A stretch of DNA of 25,834 nt from Lingula anatina (lineage: Eukaryota > Brachiopoda > Lingulata > Lingulida > Lingulidae). The position numbers and the translations under genes were made by a program. The stretch covers positions 1 to 25,834 of the forward strand of contig NW_019773700.1 of assembly GCF_001039355.2 (NCBI RefSeq). Reading direction: 5' to 3'. The notes below the pieces were generated by a model. The model saw nothing but the letters and a program-made list of their open reading frames with translations, ran no database searches and had not been told where the DNA came from. Each line of letters starts with the position of its first letter. The first letter of the stretch is position 1. Below are positions 18,276 through 25,834 of the stretch, piece after piece.

Positions 18276-19104
18276 ATATATATCAATAAATGTGAAATGT
18301 GAATTAATGCCATCATGCAAATTATTTCCATGTAAAATTTTTTCCGCCTTTAAATGAAAGAGGGCATAAATAGAAAAATGGTAAACATTTTTCTGCACGG
18401 CATGATGTACGTTGCACTGTCGCGTGATGGCGCTAAGGATAGCTTGAACATCTGCTCTCCCACTTCTGCCACCTGCAGTGTTGTGTACATGGACGTATTG
18501 TAAGCGTTTAAGTCATACCACTGTTTTTTTAATGCATTCAAAAACAATACATTTTTCTACAATATGTGTACTTTACCCTTCGAACCCGAGTGTTATACCA
18601 ATCCATTTCTTGAACTAAATTATCTAAGAGCACAACGCGTCCTTTGGGAGGATACTTTTCGAGCATTAAAAGATAAGAGCACAGTCCTGGTGGCACTACG
18701 ACGAACAGAGCCTAGTGAGAGAAAGCGGGGGTCCTGCTCGGATTTTCTTTAACTGGGCATTACATTTCGGAGTTCCGTCAAAAGTGTGCATTTTTGATTA
18801 ATAATGCCCGGAGCCACTAAATTCACAGTCGACATTGAAATGATAAAAAACATTACAAAAAGAAAGTGTTCTGCTTGCATCTACTTTAGTAAAGCTGAGT
18901 TTCAGTGCTAAGCAATATAATATTAATAAAGACAACATAACCAAAGCTCATTTGATTTTATTTCTAAAGATCAATTTGTGATTTAAAGTAGTGCCAGTAA
19001 CCAACAGTCTTATTTTAATATCTCTTGTTAGAAATATATAAACTTTATGCCCGTGAATATTATTCACATGAAAATAAAAAAGAAGATAATTTCAACTAAT
19101 TTCA

Positions 19105-19325
19105 GACCACATTCCCAGAGATTAGATCGATCGAAATAGATCGACCTGACTCCCTGGGGGTTCAAGCTAAATAGCTGTCAGCCGACCGGGCAAGAAAGTT
19201 AATTACCCCCTTACAGCTTGTAGTAGGCGGGACGGACATTTAAGCCGGATTATCTGACAGTAATCCAGTGAGAATCAACACCAGGATAGATCGATCTAAA
19301 ATATATTGGAATGCGCCCTCATCGA
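19105..19325. mobile_element. Interspersed repeat (~221 bp), B-only, class unknown
   Basis: Absent from copy A at the same point (about 3275-3285) and flanked by TTCA (19101-19104 and 19326-19329). TAGATCGATC-type sequences occur near both ends, in inverted relation. The segment with ACTCCCTGGGGGTTCA recurs in reverse complement at about 11385-11450. The GGTTCAAGC string resembles a tRNA B-box, but no matching A-box is convincing, so a SINE is not claimed. Confidence 0.6.
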
Positions 19326-19472
19326 TTCATAGTTTCATTAACAGATAAACATAAAGCACACTGTTAGCAATTAAATTCTAAAAAAATTATAAATGAAATA
19401 TGAATAATATGTTGGTCTGCAAAGGCTCAAAGTGCTAAAAGTGATCAATCCTCATGCGCCTTTATGCTGACA

Positions 19473-19478
19473 TTTATT
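19473..19478 (-). promoter_or_regulatory. Candidate poly(A) signal for TRIM B
   Basis: AATAAA on the minus strand, about 170 nt beyond the TRIM B stop codon. Other AATAAA hexamers exist in this AT-rich flank. Confidence 0.35.
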
Positions 19479-19646
19479 TTACTTATCTACAATTCATAGA
19501 TATTTATATACATTATTCATATTAAACGACCATACATGTATTACTGCTTCATTCTAAGATTCGTTTTTTGTGTGTTCATTACATTTTCTTCTGTGATTAA
19601 TATCACAACCCTAACATTATCTCGGTGTCTAATCATTAAGCCATTG

Positions 19647-21857
19647 CTAAGCGATATACTTATACGTGGATATTTTTCCTCCGGCGGTCCCAAGAACAAG
19701 CTCCCCGTTACTGTTGACATCGACTGACAAAGGAGGATAAATGACGCCACTCTTTGTCAAAATGTTACGTATGAATTTTCCGTCTGGACCAAGTACAACT
19801 ACCCTGTAATTGCTGTTGTCAGCTATGAATATGTGTCCAAACTTATCTACGCACACTCCTCGAGGAAAACACAGTTGTCCGTCTCCACTTCCACTCTGAC
19901 CTCGTGCTCCGTATTGGAACATGATGTCACCCTGGGGTGTCACTGCATACACACAGTGGGCCTTGTTGTCGCTGACAATGATTGCATTGATGCCGTGGTG
20001 GTATGCACAGCGCAGTGGACCTTTACTGCACATTGGGATAGGAATTCTGTTAACAAGTTGAAAAGATATCATGTCGTACACACAGATGCACTGTGCACCA
20101 CCATCACACACGTACACCTTACCCTCTGTACGGTCCACAGTGATACCACAAGGGTCAGTCATATCAACCTGACCAAAACATCGGATAACCTGACCTGATG
20201 TTGAATACAGTCTACAGCATTTATCCTCACATGTGACCATGAATCTATCGTTACTGACTGTAGTGATACACCTCGCCCCTCCCTCTATACTGACATCACG
20301 ATTACATTGACGTGTGCTCGAGAACACGGACACTGTATTATGACGAGAAGTGTAGCCACCATGCAAAACTAAAATACAACAGTCATCTGTGCACTGGATA
20401 TCCCACGGCATAGCGCTCACGTTCAAACAAACATTCCGCTCCAGTTTGCCAAGCCAGGTTACCTTCATAAATTCCTTCAGCGCAGGATAGTTCAGTATCT
20501 TTTGTTTTAAACTTCCAAAATGCGTATCCAAAGGACCCCGGTATGTTTTGGCCGTAATGGACCCCGTTTTGATGGACAGCTGTGGTTCAGGGATTTTAGG
20601 TAACTGTAGAACAACGTCCATTTTTGTTTGTCCTGGTATAAAGGTTATGTCGATGATCTTGGCATAAAAGACTGGTTCTACTGTCTCTAACTTCTGGATT
20701 CTAGTTTGGAGTTTTTTAGAGTGGGTCATGACCTCGGTGTCAGAACCGGTGTCTGTGAGCTGTTGAGCGAAATCAAGGATGCTTTGAATGGAAATTCTGT
20801 TCATTTCTAGCTTGTCCTTTTCAGCTTCTAAAGTTTTTACCTGCGTGGAGGTGAGAGCCTTAACTCCTGTCGTTATTTCGTTGATTTTGCCATCTATTGC
20901 TTTCTGCATTTCGATGTATTCTAACTTTACTTTTGTTTCATAAGTTTCCAAATGCTTTTTGACAGTGGTCAAATATGCGTCGGTCTGTTGACGTACGTCC
21001 TTCTCTACTTGTTGATAATAATATTCGATTTCTCTTTCAATAGTTTTACTGTTTTCTTTTATCTCCTTTGTCATAGCTAATTTTTGCGAATCCATCAAAT
21101 GAAAAACCTTTTTCTGGTTTACTGTCAGTCTCTCTTCCGTTTGTACAATAACATTTTCTGCCTTTTCAAAACGAGATAATTTCTCAGTAGGGAGACGTCT
21201 CAGTTTTTCTTGTATTAGTTCTCGTTGAACTTTCACAACATCCCCTAATTCTTTAAATTCGTGTTTGCTGTGGACTTTAACAATACATTCCCGGCATATG
21301 ACAGTGTCATCGTTTTCACAATAGAATGCCAGCGGTTCTCCGCCGTGTTTGTCGCAGAATTGAGCTTTATCTAATAAGTGGTGTAATTGTTCTCGTATAC
21401 TAACTGGGTTAGCTGACGGGTCTACTTGTGACAGAGGTGCAAACGAATGGCCCTCACATGCCGGTATTTTGTCGTGAATATCACGACAAGTTGAACAAAG
21501 TTGGTTGTTTTTTGGGCATCCTTGGCACATGAAAGTGGCCTCTTTATAATTACAATACTCACAAAGTCTCCCCTCGGGCGTTTTCTGATCTTTCATGAAA
21601 TCTGTAACTTTTCTTAAGAAAAAGTTTTTCACGAGAGTTTCTAACCCACCTGGTGGTACAGGGGCCTCTTGGCGGCACACGGGACAGGAAAACTTGTTCT
21701 GGACACCATTCTTGGCTGCATGGTCAGCAATACATTCCAGGCAGAACGTGTGGTAACAGGGGAGCACTCTCGGATCTTTATATTCCTCCAGACATATGTG
21801 ACAAGTTAGAAAGTTCTCACTGAAGACGTTACACAGCTCTTTTGAAGCCATTGCCAT
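19647..21857 (-). CDS. TRIM-NHL E3 ubiquitin ligase, intact paralog B
   Basis: A 736-aa intronless frame. RING with all ligands (C19, C22, C34, H36, C39, C42, C58, C61); B-box 1 about 99-136; B-box 2 about 168-199 (CDKH, then CRECIVKVHSKH); coiled coil about 205-365 ending in TGSDTEVMTHSKK; a linker about 395-470; then a propeller about 475-736. The clearest NHL repeats are about 563-594 (DPCGITVDRTEGKVYVCD) and 662-696 (FPRGVCVDKFGHIFIAD). The family is known for RING-dependent ubiquitin ligation and for propeller binding of RNA or protein. No filamin domain is seen, unlike vertebrate TRIM2/3/71. The substrate and any immune role are unknown. Start context: A at -3, G at +4, with a second in-frame ATG at codon 3. 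No signal peptide or membrane segment. Confidence 0.93.
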   Translation of the reverse strand: MAMASKELCNVFSENFLTCHICLEEYKDPRVLPCYHTFCLECIADHAAKNGVQNKFSCPVCRQEAPVPPGGLETLVKNFFLRKVTDFMKDQKTPEGRLCEYCNYKEATFMCQGCPKNNQLCSTCRDIHDKIPACEGHSFAPLSQVDPSANPVSIREQLHHLLDKAQFCDKHGGEPLAFYCENDDTVICRECIVKVHSKHEFKELGDVVKVQRELIQEKLRRLPTEKLSRFEKAENVIVQTEERLTVNQKKVFHLMDSQKLAMTKEIKENSKTIEREIEYYYQQVEKDVRQQTDAYLTTVKKHLETYETKVKLEYIEMQKAIDGKINEITTGVKALTSTQVKTLEAEKDKLEMNRISIQSILDFAQQLTDTGSDTEVMTHSKKLQTRIQKLETVEPVFYAKIIDITFIPGQTKMDVVLQLPKIPEPQLSIKTGSITAKTYRGPLDTHFGSLKQKILNYPALKEFMKVTWLGKLERNVCLNVSAMPWDIQCTDDCCILVLHGGYTSRHNTVSVFSSTRQCNRDVSIEGGARCITTVSNDRFMVTCEDKCCRLYSTSGQVIRCFGQVDMTDPCGITVDRTEGKVYVCDGGAQCICVYDMISFQLVNRIPIPMCSKGPLRCAYHHGINAIIVSDNKAHCVYAVTPQGDIMFQYGARGQSGSGDGQLCFPRGVCVDKFGHIFIADNSNYRVVVLGPDGKFIRNILTKSGVIYPPLSVDVNSNGELVLGTAGGKISTYKYIA

Positions 21858-22080
21858 GGTATTGTAACGTGACCGGGTCGCACTACGATCCCTCCTGTGC
21901 CTTGATGAAGTTTATCTCTAGTTAGCCCTGTTTTAGCTGAATTCTAACGATCACTTTGCTACGTAAACATCCTGGAAAGGTAGCCGCCATTTTATAACGT
22001 CATACAGCCTTGACATATTTAGCATCACCTCGTGACCTTAGAATGTACACAAACGACGGTGCGGAATAAAAGGAATGAAT
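21858..22080 (-). promoter_or_regulatory. TRIM B 5' flank, promoter-like
   Basis: Conserved with the TRIM A flank. The YY1-type site at 21983-21993 here reads AAAATGGCGGC, one base off the A version, and adjoins a TTATAAAA string on the minus strand. Conserved sequence continues through a TCACGAGGTGA-like inverted motif about 22024-22036. Function is inferred from position and conservation only. Confidence 0.45.
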
Positions 22081-22803
22081 ACGTAGGCCTATATGATGCG
22101 GACGAATTAAGAGAGTTAGCAGGGAAAAAACGCAAGGGAAGTGTTGCAGTTGGAAAAATAGTTAAAGAAGGGAAGAAATGGGAGAAGAGGCAAGGCAGAG
22201 CTGAAACTTGAGTTTCACTCGTCTTTGGGACCGTAATGCATGTATTAACATAGTAGGAATTAAAACTCTTTAGTCGGTTTTTTTCTTTTTTGTTCAGCGT
22301 CAGGCCATGAAGCAATTCTTACCGGTCATGAAGATCACAAGACATGAGGAGGTGTAGGTGGAAATTCCTCACAGTCGGATACTGCAGGTGGAAATTCTTG
22401 AGAGATGACCATTCCAGGTGGGAAAATGTCTACTCTCCAAGACTGTAGGGGCGTAATAAACAATGTGCCGTCGAAATAAGAATGGAGCCATTAAGTATCG
22501 TTTCCGTGGTTATTCTTTTTATTTGAAATTTAGTGCAAGGTTATTATTTTTGCTATGGACACCGAAGGAAATTGTGAACTTTGTGCGAACGTTAAAATGT
22601 ATTTTTGAATTGCATAACAATAATGATGTAAACTGCCTATGACTTACTCAAATGACTTTAATTTTGCTTGTGCTATTGAAGTTTTATAATCGATTTGCAC
22701 GTTTATTAAAGCTGTTTGTCTTTCCTTTTTTTTTTTTTTTTTTTTTTTTGGTTCGTGCTTGGGGTATACCTTTTTTCTCTCCAGTCCCGCGAATAAATGT
22801 ATA
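22081..22803. other. Non-coding duplicated DNA upstream of TRIM B
   Basis: Matches 13000-13560 with indels. 22345-22430 has three short repeats containing AGGTGGAAATTC or AGGTGGGAAAATG that copy A lacks. 22726-22749 is a poly-T run. No gene seen. Confidence 0.7.
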
Positions 22804-22892
22804 TTAACTTCTGTCGTTATTTCGTTGCTTTTGTCATCTACAACCTTCTTTATTTCGATGTAATCTGACTGTGCTTTTGTTTCATAACTTCT
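22804..22892 (-). pseudogene. TRIM coiled-coil relic, B-only
   Basis: The minus strand encodes SYETKAQSDYIEIKKVVDD followed by KSNEITTEV, matching coiled-coil residues about 305-332 of TRIM B; some positions agree better with TRIM A (SDY/SNY, VDDK). No other TRIM sequence adjoins it. It lies on the same strand as, and in the right order after, the RING relic at 24641-24750. Subtracting the solo LTR leaves a spacing near that in an intact gene, so both may come from one dead TRIM. Confidence 0.8.
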
Positions 22893-23191
22893 GTCGGTAA
22901 AAAAAAACGTGGATTTATTTGTTTGGACAATCATATTTCCTTTGTTTTATTTTAGTGTAATCTCGTGATCATATAACCGATATTTTATTATCATCCAAGT
23001 TAAGGACACTATATTGATAACGACGTACTAAGTACACACATGTATAAACATTATACATTTACCTGGCGCTATTTTATATCATTAAATGTGTAGCGAAACA
23101 CGAGTAAAAACGAAGAAACACCGTTGGATATGACTGCTGTTTATTCACGCAGTGTGAACAGAATAGAACTGAACAAAAAACTATAAAAGGA

Positions 23192-23192
23192 A

Positions 23193-23246
<54 letters not shown>

Positions 23247-23254
23247 AATAATAC
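23192..23254. repeat. (AAT)n microsatellite inside the LTR
   Basis: About 20 trinucleotide units with one ACT interruption. Confidence 0.95.
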
Positions 23255-23687
23255 AGTGAAATATGGAGATAAATAAACTAAATATACTAAATAACTTAAT
23301 TAATGTGGTCTTATAAAAAATCAATATTTACATACTTGTAAGTTTACTTCACTAATTACTTAATTTCAAACACTTGCACTAAAACAATATCCATTCTCGT
23401 TTTTTCTGCTGCAAACTGGCTGCCCAGAGACGGCCATGACAATCTGAGCTGTGACTGTAATTTATTTTAATTAAAATACGTAAAATATATGTACGTGTCG
23501 TTCATGAAAATGCCACACCCATAACACCGTACATGTACACTTTGATGAACACAATGCCCATAACTTATCTTAATGATTATTATTATTAAAAAACGTATGT
23601 AAACTTATGTAAACAATATACTTCTATATAAAATGAAATATAAATTACATCATAGTGAATACATAAATTTTACACAAGCTACACATG

Positions 23688-23913
23688 ATATCAAACCATA
23701 TCTTCACTCTACCAGGTCTGAATGACCGCGCAGAGCACATGCGACATCGCCTTTTATACAGTTGACCACATGAGCATGTAAGACAGAAGCACATGGTTCA
23801 GTAATAAAGTCAGTTGTGAAGATATTACAATATCAAACTATACCTTCACTCTGCCAGTAAGTAATGAATGACCGCGCAGAGCACATGCGACATCGCATTT
23901 TATACAGTTGAAC
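23688..23913 (-). repeat. Duplicated promoter segment within the solo LTR
   Basis: 23688-23767 and 23830-23913 share TATCAAAC, CTTCACTCT, GACCGCGCAGAGCACATGCG and a TATAAAA box, about 140 bp apart. Duplicated U3 promoter/enhancer units are common in LTRs. Confidence 0.85.
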
Positions 23914-24183
23914 AGATGCTACCTAATTAGGTTGTTAGTGGTTTCTTCTCTAACACAATCTAAATAAACATAAGAACATCGTGGAAATAAAAATGAAAAT
24001 GATAGCTAAGTATATGATTTCTGCCGTGTCAGCAACAAAATGACTTAAATTGAAATAATGTTGAATTTTATTGGTGTAGTTTTGTACAGACGACGCACAG
24101 AGAGTTGTAAAAAGTCAAATATTGAGTTGAAACTTTAGACCAGTTTTCCGGCTAAAACTCGGGTGAAACCAGCCCCAGTGCAT

Positions 24184-24187
<4 letters not shown>

Positions 24188-24235
<48 letters not shown>

Positions 24236-24240
24236 AGTGT
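24188..24240. repeat. (CT)n-(GT)n microsatellite
   Basis: A CT run to about 24224, then GT; counterpart of 14248-14310. Confidence 0.95.
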
Positions 24241-24313
24241 TAGGAGTAGAGAGAGGGGGAGAGAAGTAGCTTCATGTATCCATATCCTTGTCATTGCTTG
24301 AGGTTAATAAGTT

Positions 24314-24455
24314 GGGCCCCGTAACTCGAAAGCATCGCGCATTGCCATCGAGCGCAAGAGTATTGATTGTCATAACCCACAAGTATGGGCCAGTTATGGA
24401 ATCGAGACGGTTTTACTCGGTCGCAATTACGCGTTGTTTTCGAGTTACGGGGCCC
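24314..24455. mobile_element. MITE (142 bp), B-only, perfect 18-bp TIRs
   Basis: GGGCCCCGTAACTCGAAA at 24314-24331 is exactly reverse-complemented at 24438-24455; weaker complementarity continues inward (ATCGCGCATTG against CAATTACGCG). Copy A lacks it between about 14342 and 14360, along with some following sequence, so the target duplication is not certain. Superfamily not assigned. Confidence 0.85.
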
Positions 24456-24640
24456 TGATCTCCACTGCAAGAATTACAACCTACAAGGAAAACAAAGCTA
24501 TGGAGCTCATAACATTAAATGACTTTGGTATGTTGCCAAATTTGCCTCTAGTTATTATTATTATTATTATGATTATTATTAATCGATATCACGTCGTAAA
24601 ATCTAAGTTGCCATTTACCAGTTGCGATGAATTTTCAGAC

Positions 24641-24750
24641 AGAACGTGTGGTAACAGGGGAGCACTCTCGGGTCTATTCATTCCTCCAGACATATATGAC
24701 AAGTTAGGAATTTCCTAGTGAACGACGCTGTAGAGCTCTTTAGATGCCAT
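24641..24750 (-). pseudogene. TRIM N-terminus/RING relic, copy B
   Basis: Counterpart of 14423-14531. The minus strand shows the start codon region (MASKE-like), the SENF region and codons up to PRVLPCYHTF, with frame-disrupting changes. It ends at about residue 38, like the A relic, so both descend from one relic that predates the segmental duplication. Confidence 0.85.
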
Positions 24751-24994
24751 ATTTGTGAAAAAAAAAACCTGTAAGTGTGGGCACAGCGCTCCTCTAATCG
24801 CACGTAGCCCAATTTTATCGTAAATAATGTCGTTTGCCTGTATGTATCGTTTAGTAGGTTATCTACAGTAGGGCCTACTTCAAAATCGTCAACTGTTCAA
24901 TTAGGAAATGTTGTCAGTATCCAAGACGTTATCTTTGTCTAGACTGTGTTAGCTGAATGTGTCACGTATGAGTAATACACTGCGCTATTTAAAG

Positions 24995-25326
24995 ATGCAT
25001 ACAAAGTCAATTTTATGCCACAGTTTCAAGTGGTATAATTAAGAGAATTACCAAAAGACATTGTATAGTTTTACTTGAAAATGATGTTTGAACGGATTTT
25101 TCTGCTAGTAATCTATGCTGTATGTCAATGGGCAGAAAAGTAGGTCACCAAAAATTTAAAGAAAGGAGCAGTCTAAAGCTCTTTTATGGCTGATCATGCG
25201 ATCTATTCAGATTATCCCTTCGCATGTCGAATTTATTTGACTCGTATAAGAAACTAGTAGAAGTGGTTTATATGTGTTAATGGGAATCCGCACTCAACCC
25301 TTGCTCAGTTCGTATGTACATGAACC
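24995..25326. mobile_element. B-only 332-bp insertion between TTTAAAG repeats
   Basis: Copy A reads through this site (GCGCTTTTGAAGGAGATAAC near 14760). In B, TTTAAAG stands at 24988-24994 and 25327-25333, enclosing 332 bp. Imperfect inverted termini are visible (ATGCATACAAAG against TTCATGTACATACG in reverse complement). The TTAA core could be a piggyBac-type target, but the ends are not typical. No coding capacity. Confidence 0.6.
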
Positions 25327-25485
25327 TTTAAAGGGATAACACGAGAATCACCCCAGCATTTAAACTGGCATTTTGTCAACTTCTAAATCCAATATACAAC
25401 CCGGTACAGAGGGTGCTGCTACTCTCTTTTAGTGACCCCATTGACTACTTGTTCTCTTTAACATAGTCAGCACATTTCATATGAC

Positions 25486-25515
25486 TGTGTGTGTGTGTGT
25501 GTGTGTGCGTGTGTG

Positions 25516-25560
<45 letters not shown>

Positions 25561-25573
25561 GGTTGTGTGTGTA

Positions 25574-25617
<44 letters not shown>

Positions 25618-25638
25618 GGTGGGTAGGTGTGTAGGTGT
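25486..25638. repeat. Long (GT)n microsatellite
   Basis: About 150 bp of GT repeat with GC and GGGT interruptions; copy A has only a short degenerate GT tract here (15315-15350). Frames through it are low-complexity artefacts. Confidence 0.97.
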
Positions 25639-25704
25639 GATAAAGATGCCAAAAATCTTAGGAGAGAGAGAGAGCGGGAGATGAAGAGAGATCTCTGCCA
25701 TGCA

Positions 25705-25834
25705 NCTAGAGGATCAGAGAGGCGATACCGCCTCCGGATATTGTACCACCAGCTGGAGTAAGCGCATTCGTATGGACCCCCCCCCCCCCTTCCAAAAAGG
25801 GACACCATCCCCAAGCTTGGCTTGACAACCCCTA
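25705..25834. other. Sequence beyond one-base gap, possible cloning-vector trace
   Basis: Match to copy A ends just before the N at 25705. CATGCA stands left of the N and CTAGAGGATC right of it, in the order found in a pUC-type polylinker, and CCAAGCTTGGC occurs at about 25811-25821. A poly-C run lies between. These short strings could be chance. Nothing coding is seen. Confidence 0.4.

Larger units (their letters stand above)
23089..24037 (-). mobile_element. Solo LTR (949 bp), B-only
   Basis: Begins TGTAGCGAAACACG and ends GTGTCAGCAACA, with a perfect 5-bp duplication AAATG (23084-23088 and 24038-24042); copy A has the empty site near 14175. On the minus strand there are two TATAAAA boxes (23752-23758 and 23898-23904), each within an ~80-bp direct repeat, and an AATAAA (23140-23145) about 51 nt from the end. 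The order indicates minus orientation. An (AAT)n tract occupies 23192-23254. No gag or pol frames. TTTATTCACGCA is shared at equal offset with the LTR at 3392-3905. Confidence 0.85.
17065..25690. repeat. Segmental duplication, copy B
   Basis: Collinear with about 1-15420: same order of 3' flank, TRIM gene, promoter-like block, poly-T region and RING relic. The offset between starts is about 17.06 kb. B is shorter because it lacks the A-only 1.4 kb insertion, the 514-bp LTR, the 4.8 kb between 4020 and 8815, and the promoter spacer. Confidence 0.9.

Noticed and set aside
25467-25814. 67-115 codon frames through the GT repeat
   Set aside because: Low-complexity translation of a dinucleotide repeat, partly across the N.

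Overview
The window looks like nuclear DNA of an invertebrate animal, most plausibly a lophotrochozoan such as a bivalve mollusc. The reasons are AT-rich DNA with little coding sequence, long GT/CT microsatellites, many non-autonomous transposons, a non-LTR retrotransposon 3' end, and intronless RING/B-box/coiled-coil/NHL (TRIM-NHL) genes of the kind expanded in bivalves and amphioxus. The species is not identified; amphioxus or another marine invertebrate cannot be excluded.

The framework is one large tandem segmental duplication. Copy A runs from the left edge to about 15,420. Copy B runs from about 17,065 to about 25,690. Each copy holds one intronless TRIM-NHL gene on the minus strand, with matching 3' flank, 5' flank and a decayed TRIM fragment upstream. 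TRIM B (19,647-21,857, 736 aa) is intact. TRIM A (9,195-11,117) has the same architecture but a single Tyr-to-TAG change after codon 640; the remaining ~100 codons stay open and NHL-like, so A is a recent nonsense allele, a truncated protein, or a sequencing error.

Region by region: 1-3,391 is duplicated 3' flank with a 1.4 kb A-only insertion. 3,392-3,905 is a solo LTR. 3,906-5,350 is remnant DNA with a TRIM start-codon relic. 5,351-7,625 is a local tandem repeat carrying a MITE and an assembly-gap duplication. 7,626-8,885 is non-coding and includes an old third copy of the 3' flank. 8,886-11,117 is TRIM A. 11,118-13,690 holds a duplicated promoter-like block and repeats. 13,695-14,016 is a non-LTR retrotransposon tail. 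14,423-15,129 holds a RING relic and a hAT MITE. 15,430-17,064 is unduplicated spacer with a 106-bp inverted duplication. 17,065-19,646 is the 3' flank of copy B with three insertions. 19,647-21,857 is TRIM B. 22,080-25,690 holds TRIM relics, a second solo LTR and two MITE-like insertions. 25,705-25,834 lies beyond an assembly gap and shows polylinker-like strings.

Comparing A with B gives empty sites for most insertions, so target-site duplications and boundaries can be read directly. The picture is a birth-and-death cluster of TRIM-NHL ubiquitin ligases remodelled by unequal exchange and transposons. I see no unambiguous new biological system. The most interesting signals are the decayed TRIM array, the nonsense codon in TRIM A, uneven constraint along the TRIM protein, and the conserved YY1-like promoter block.
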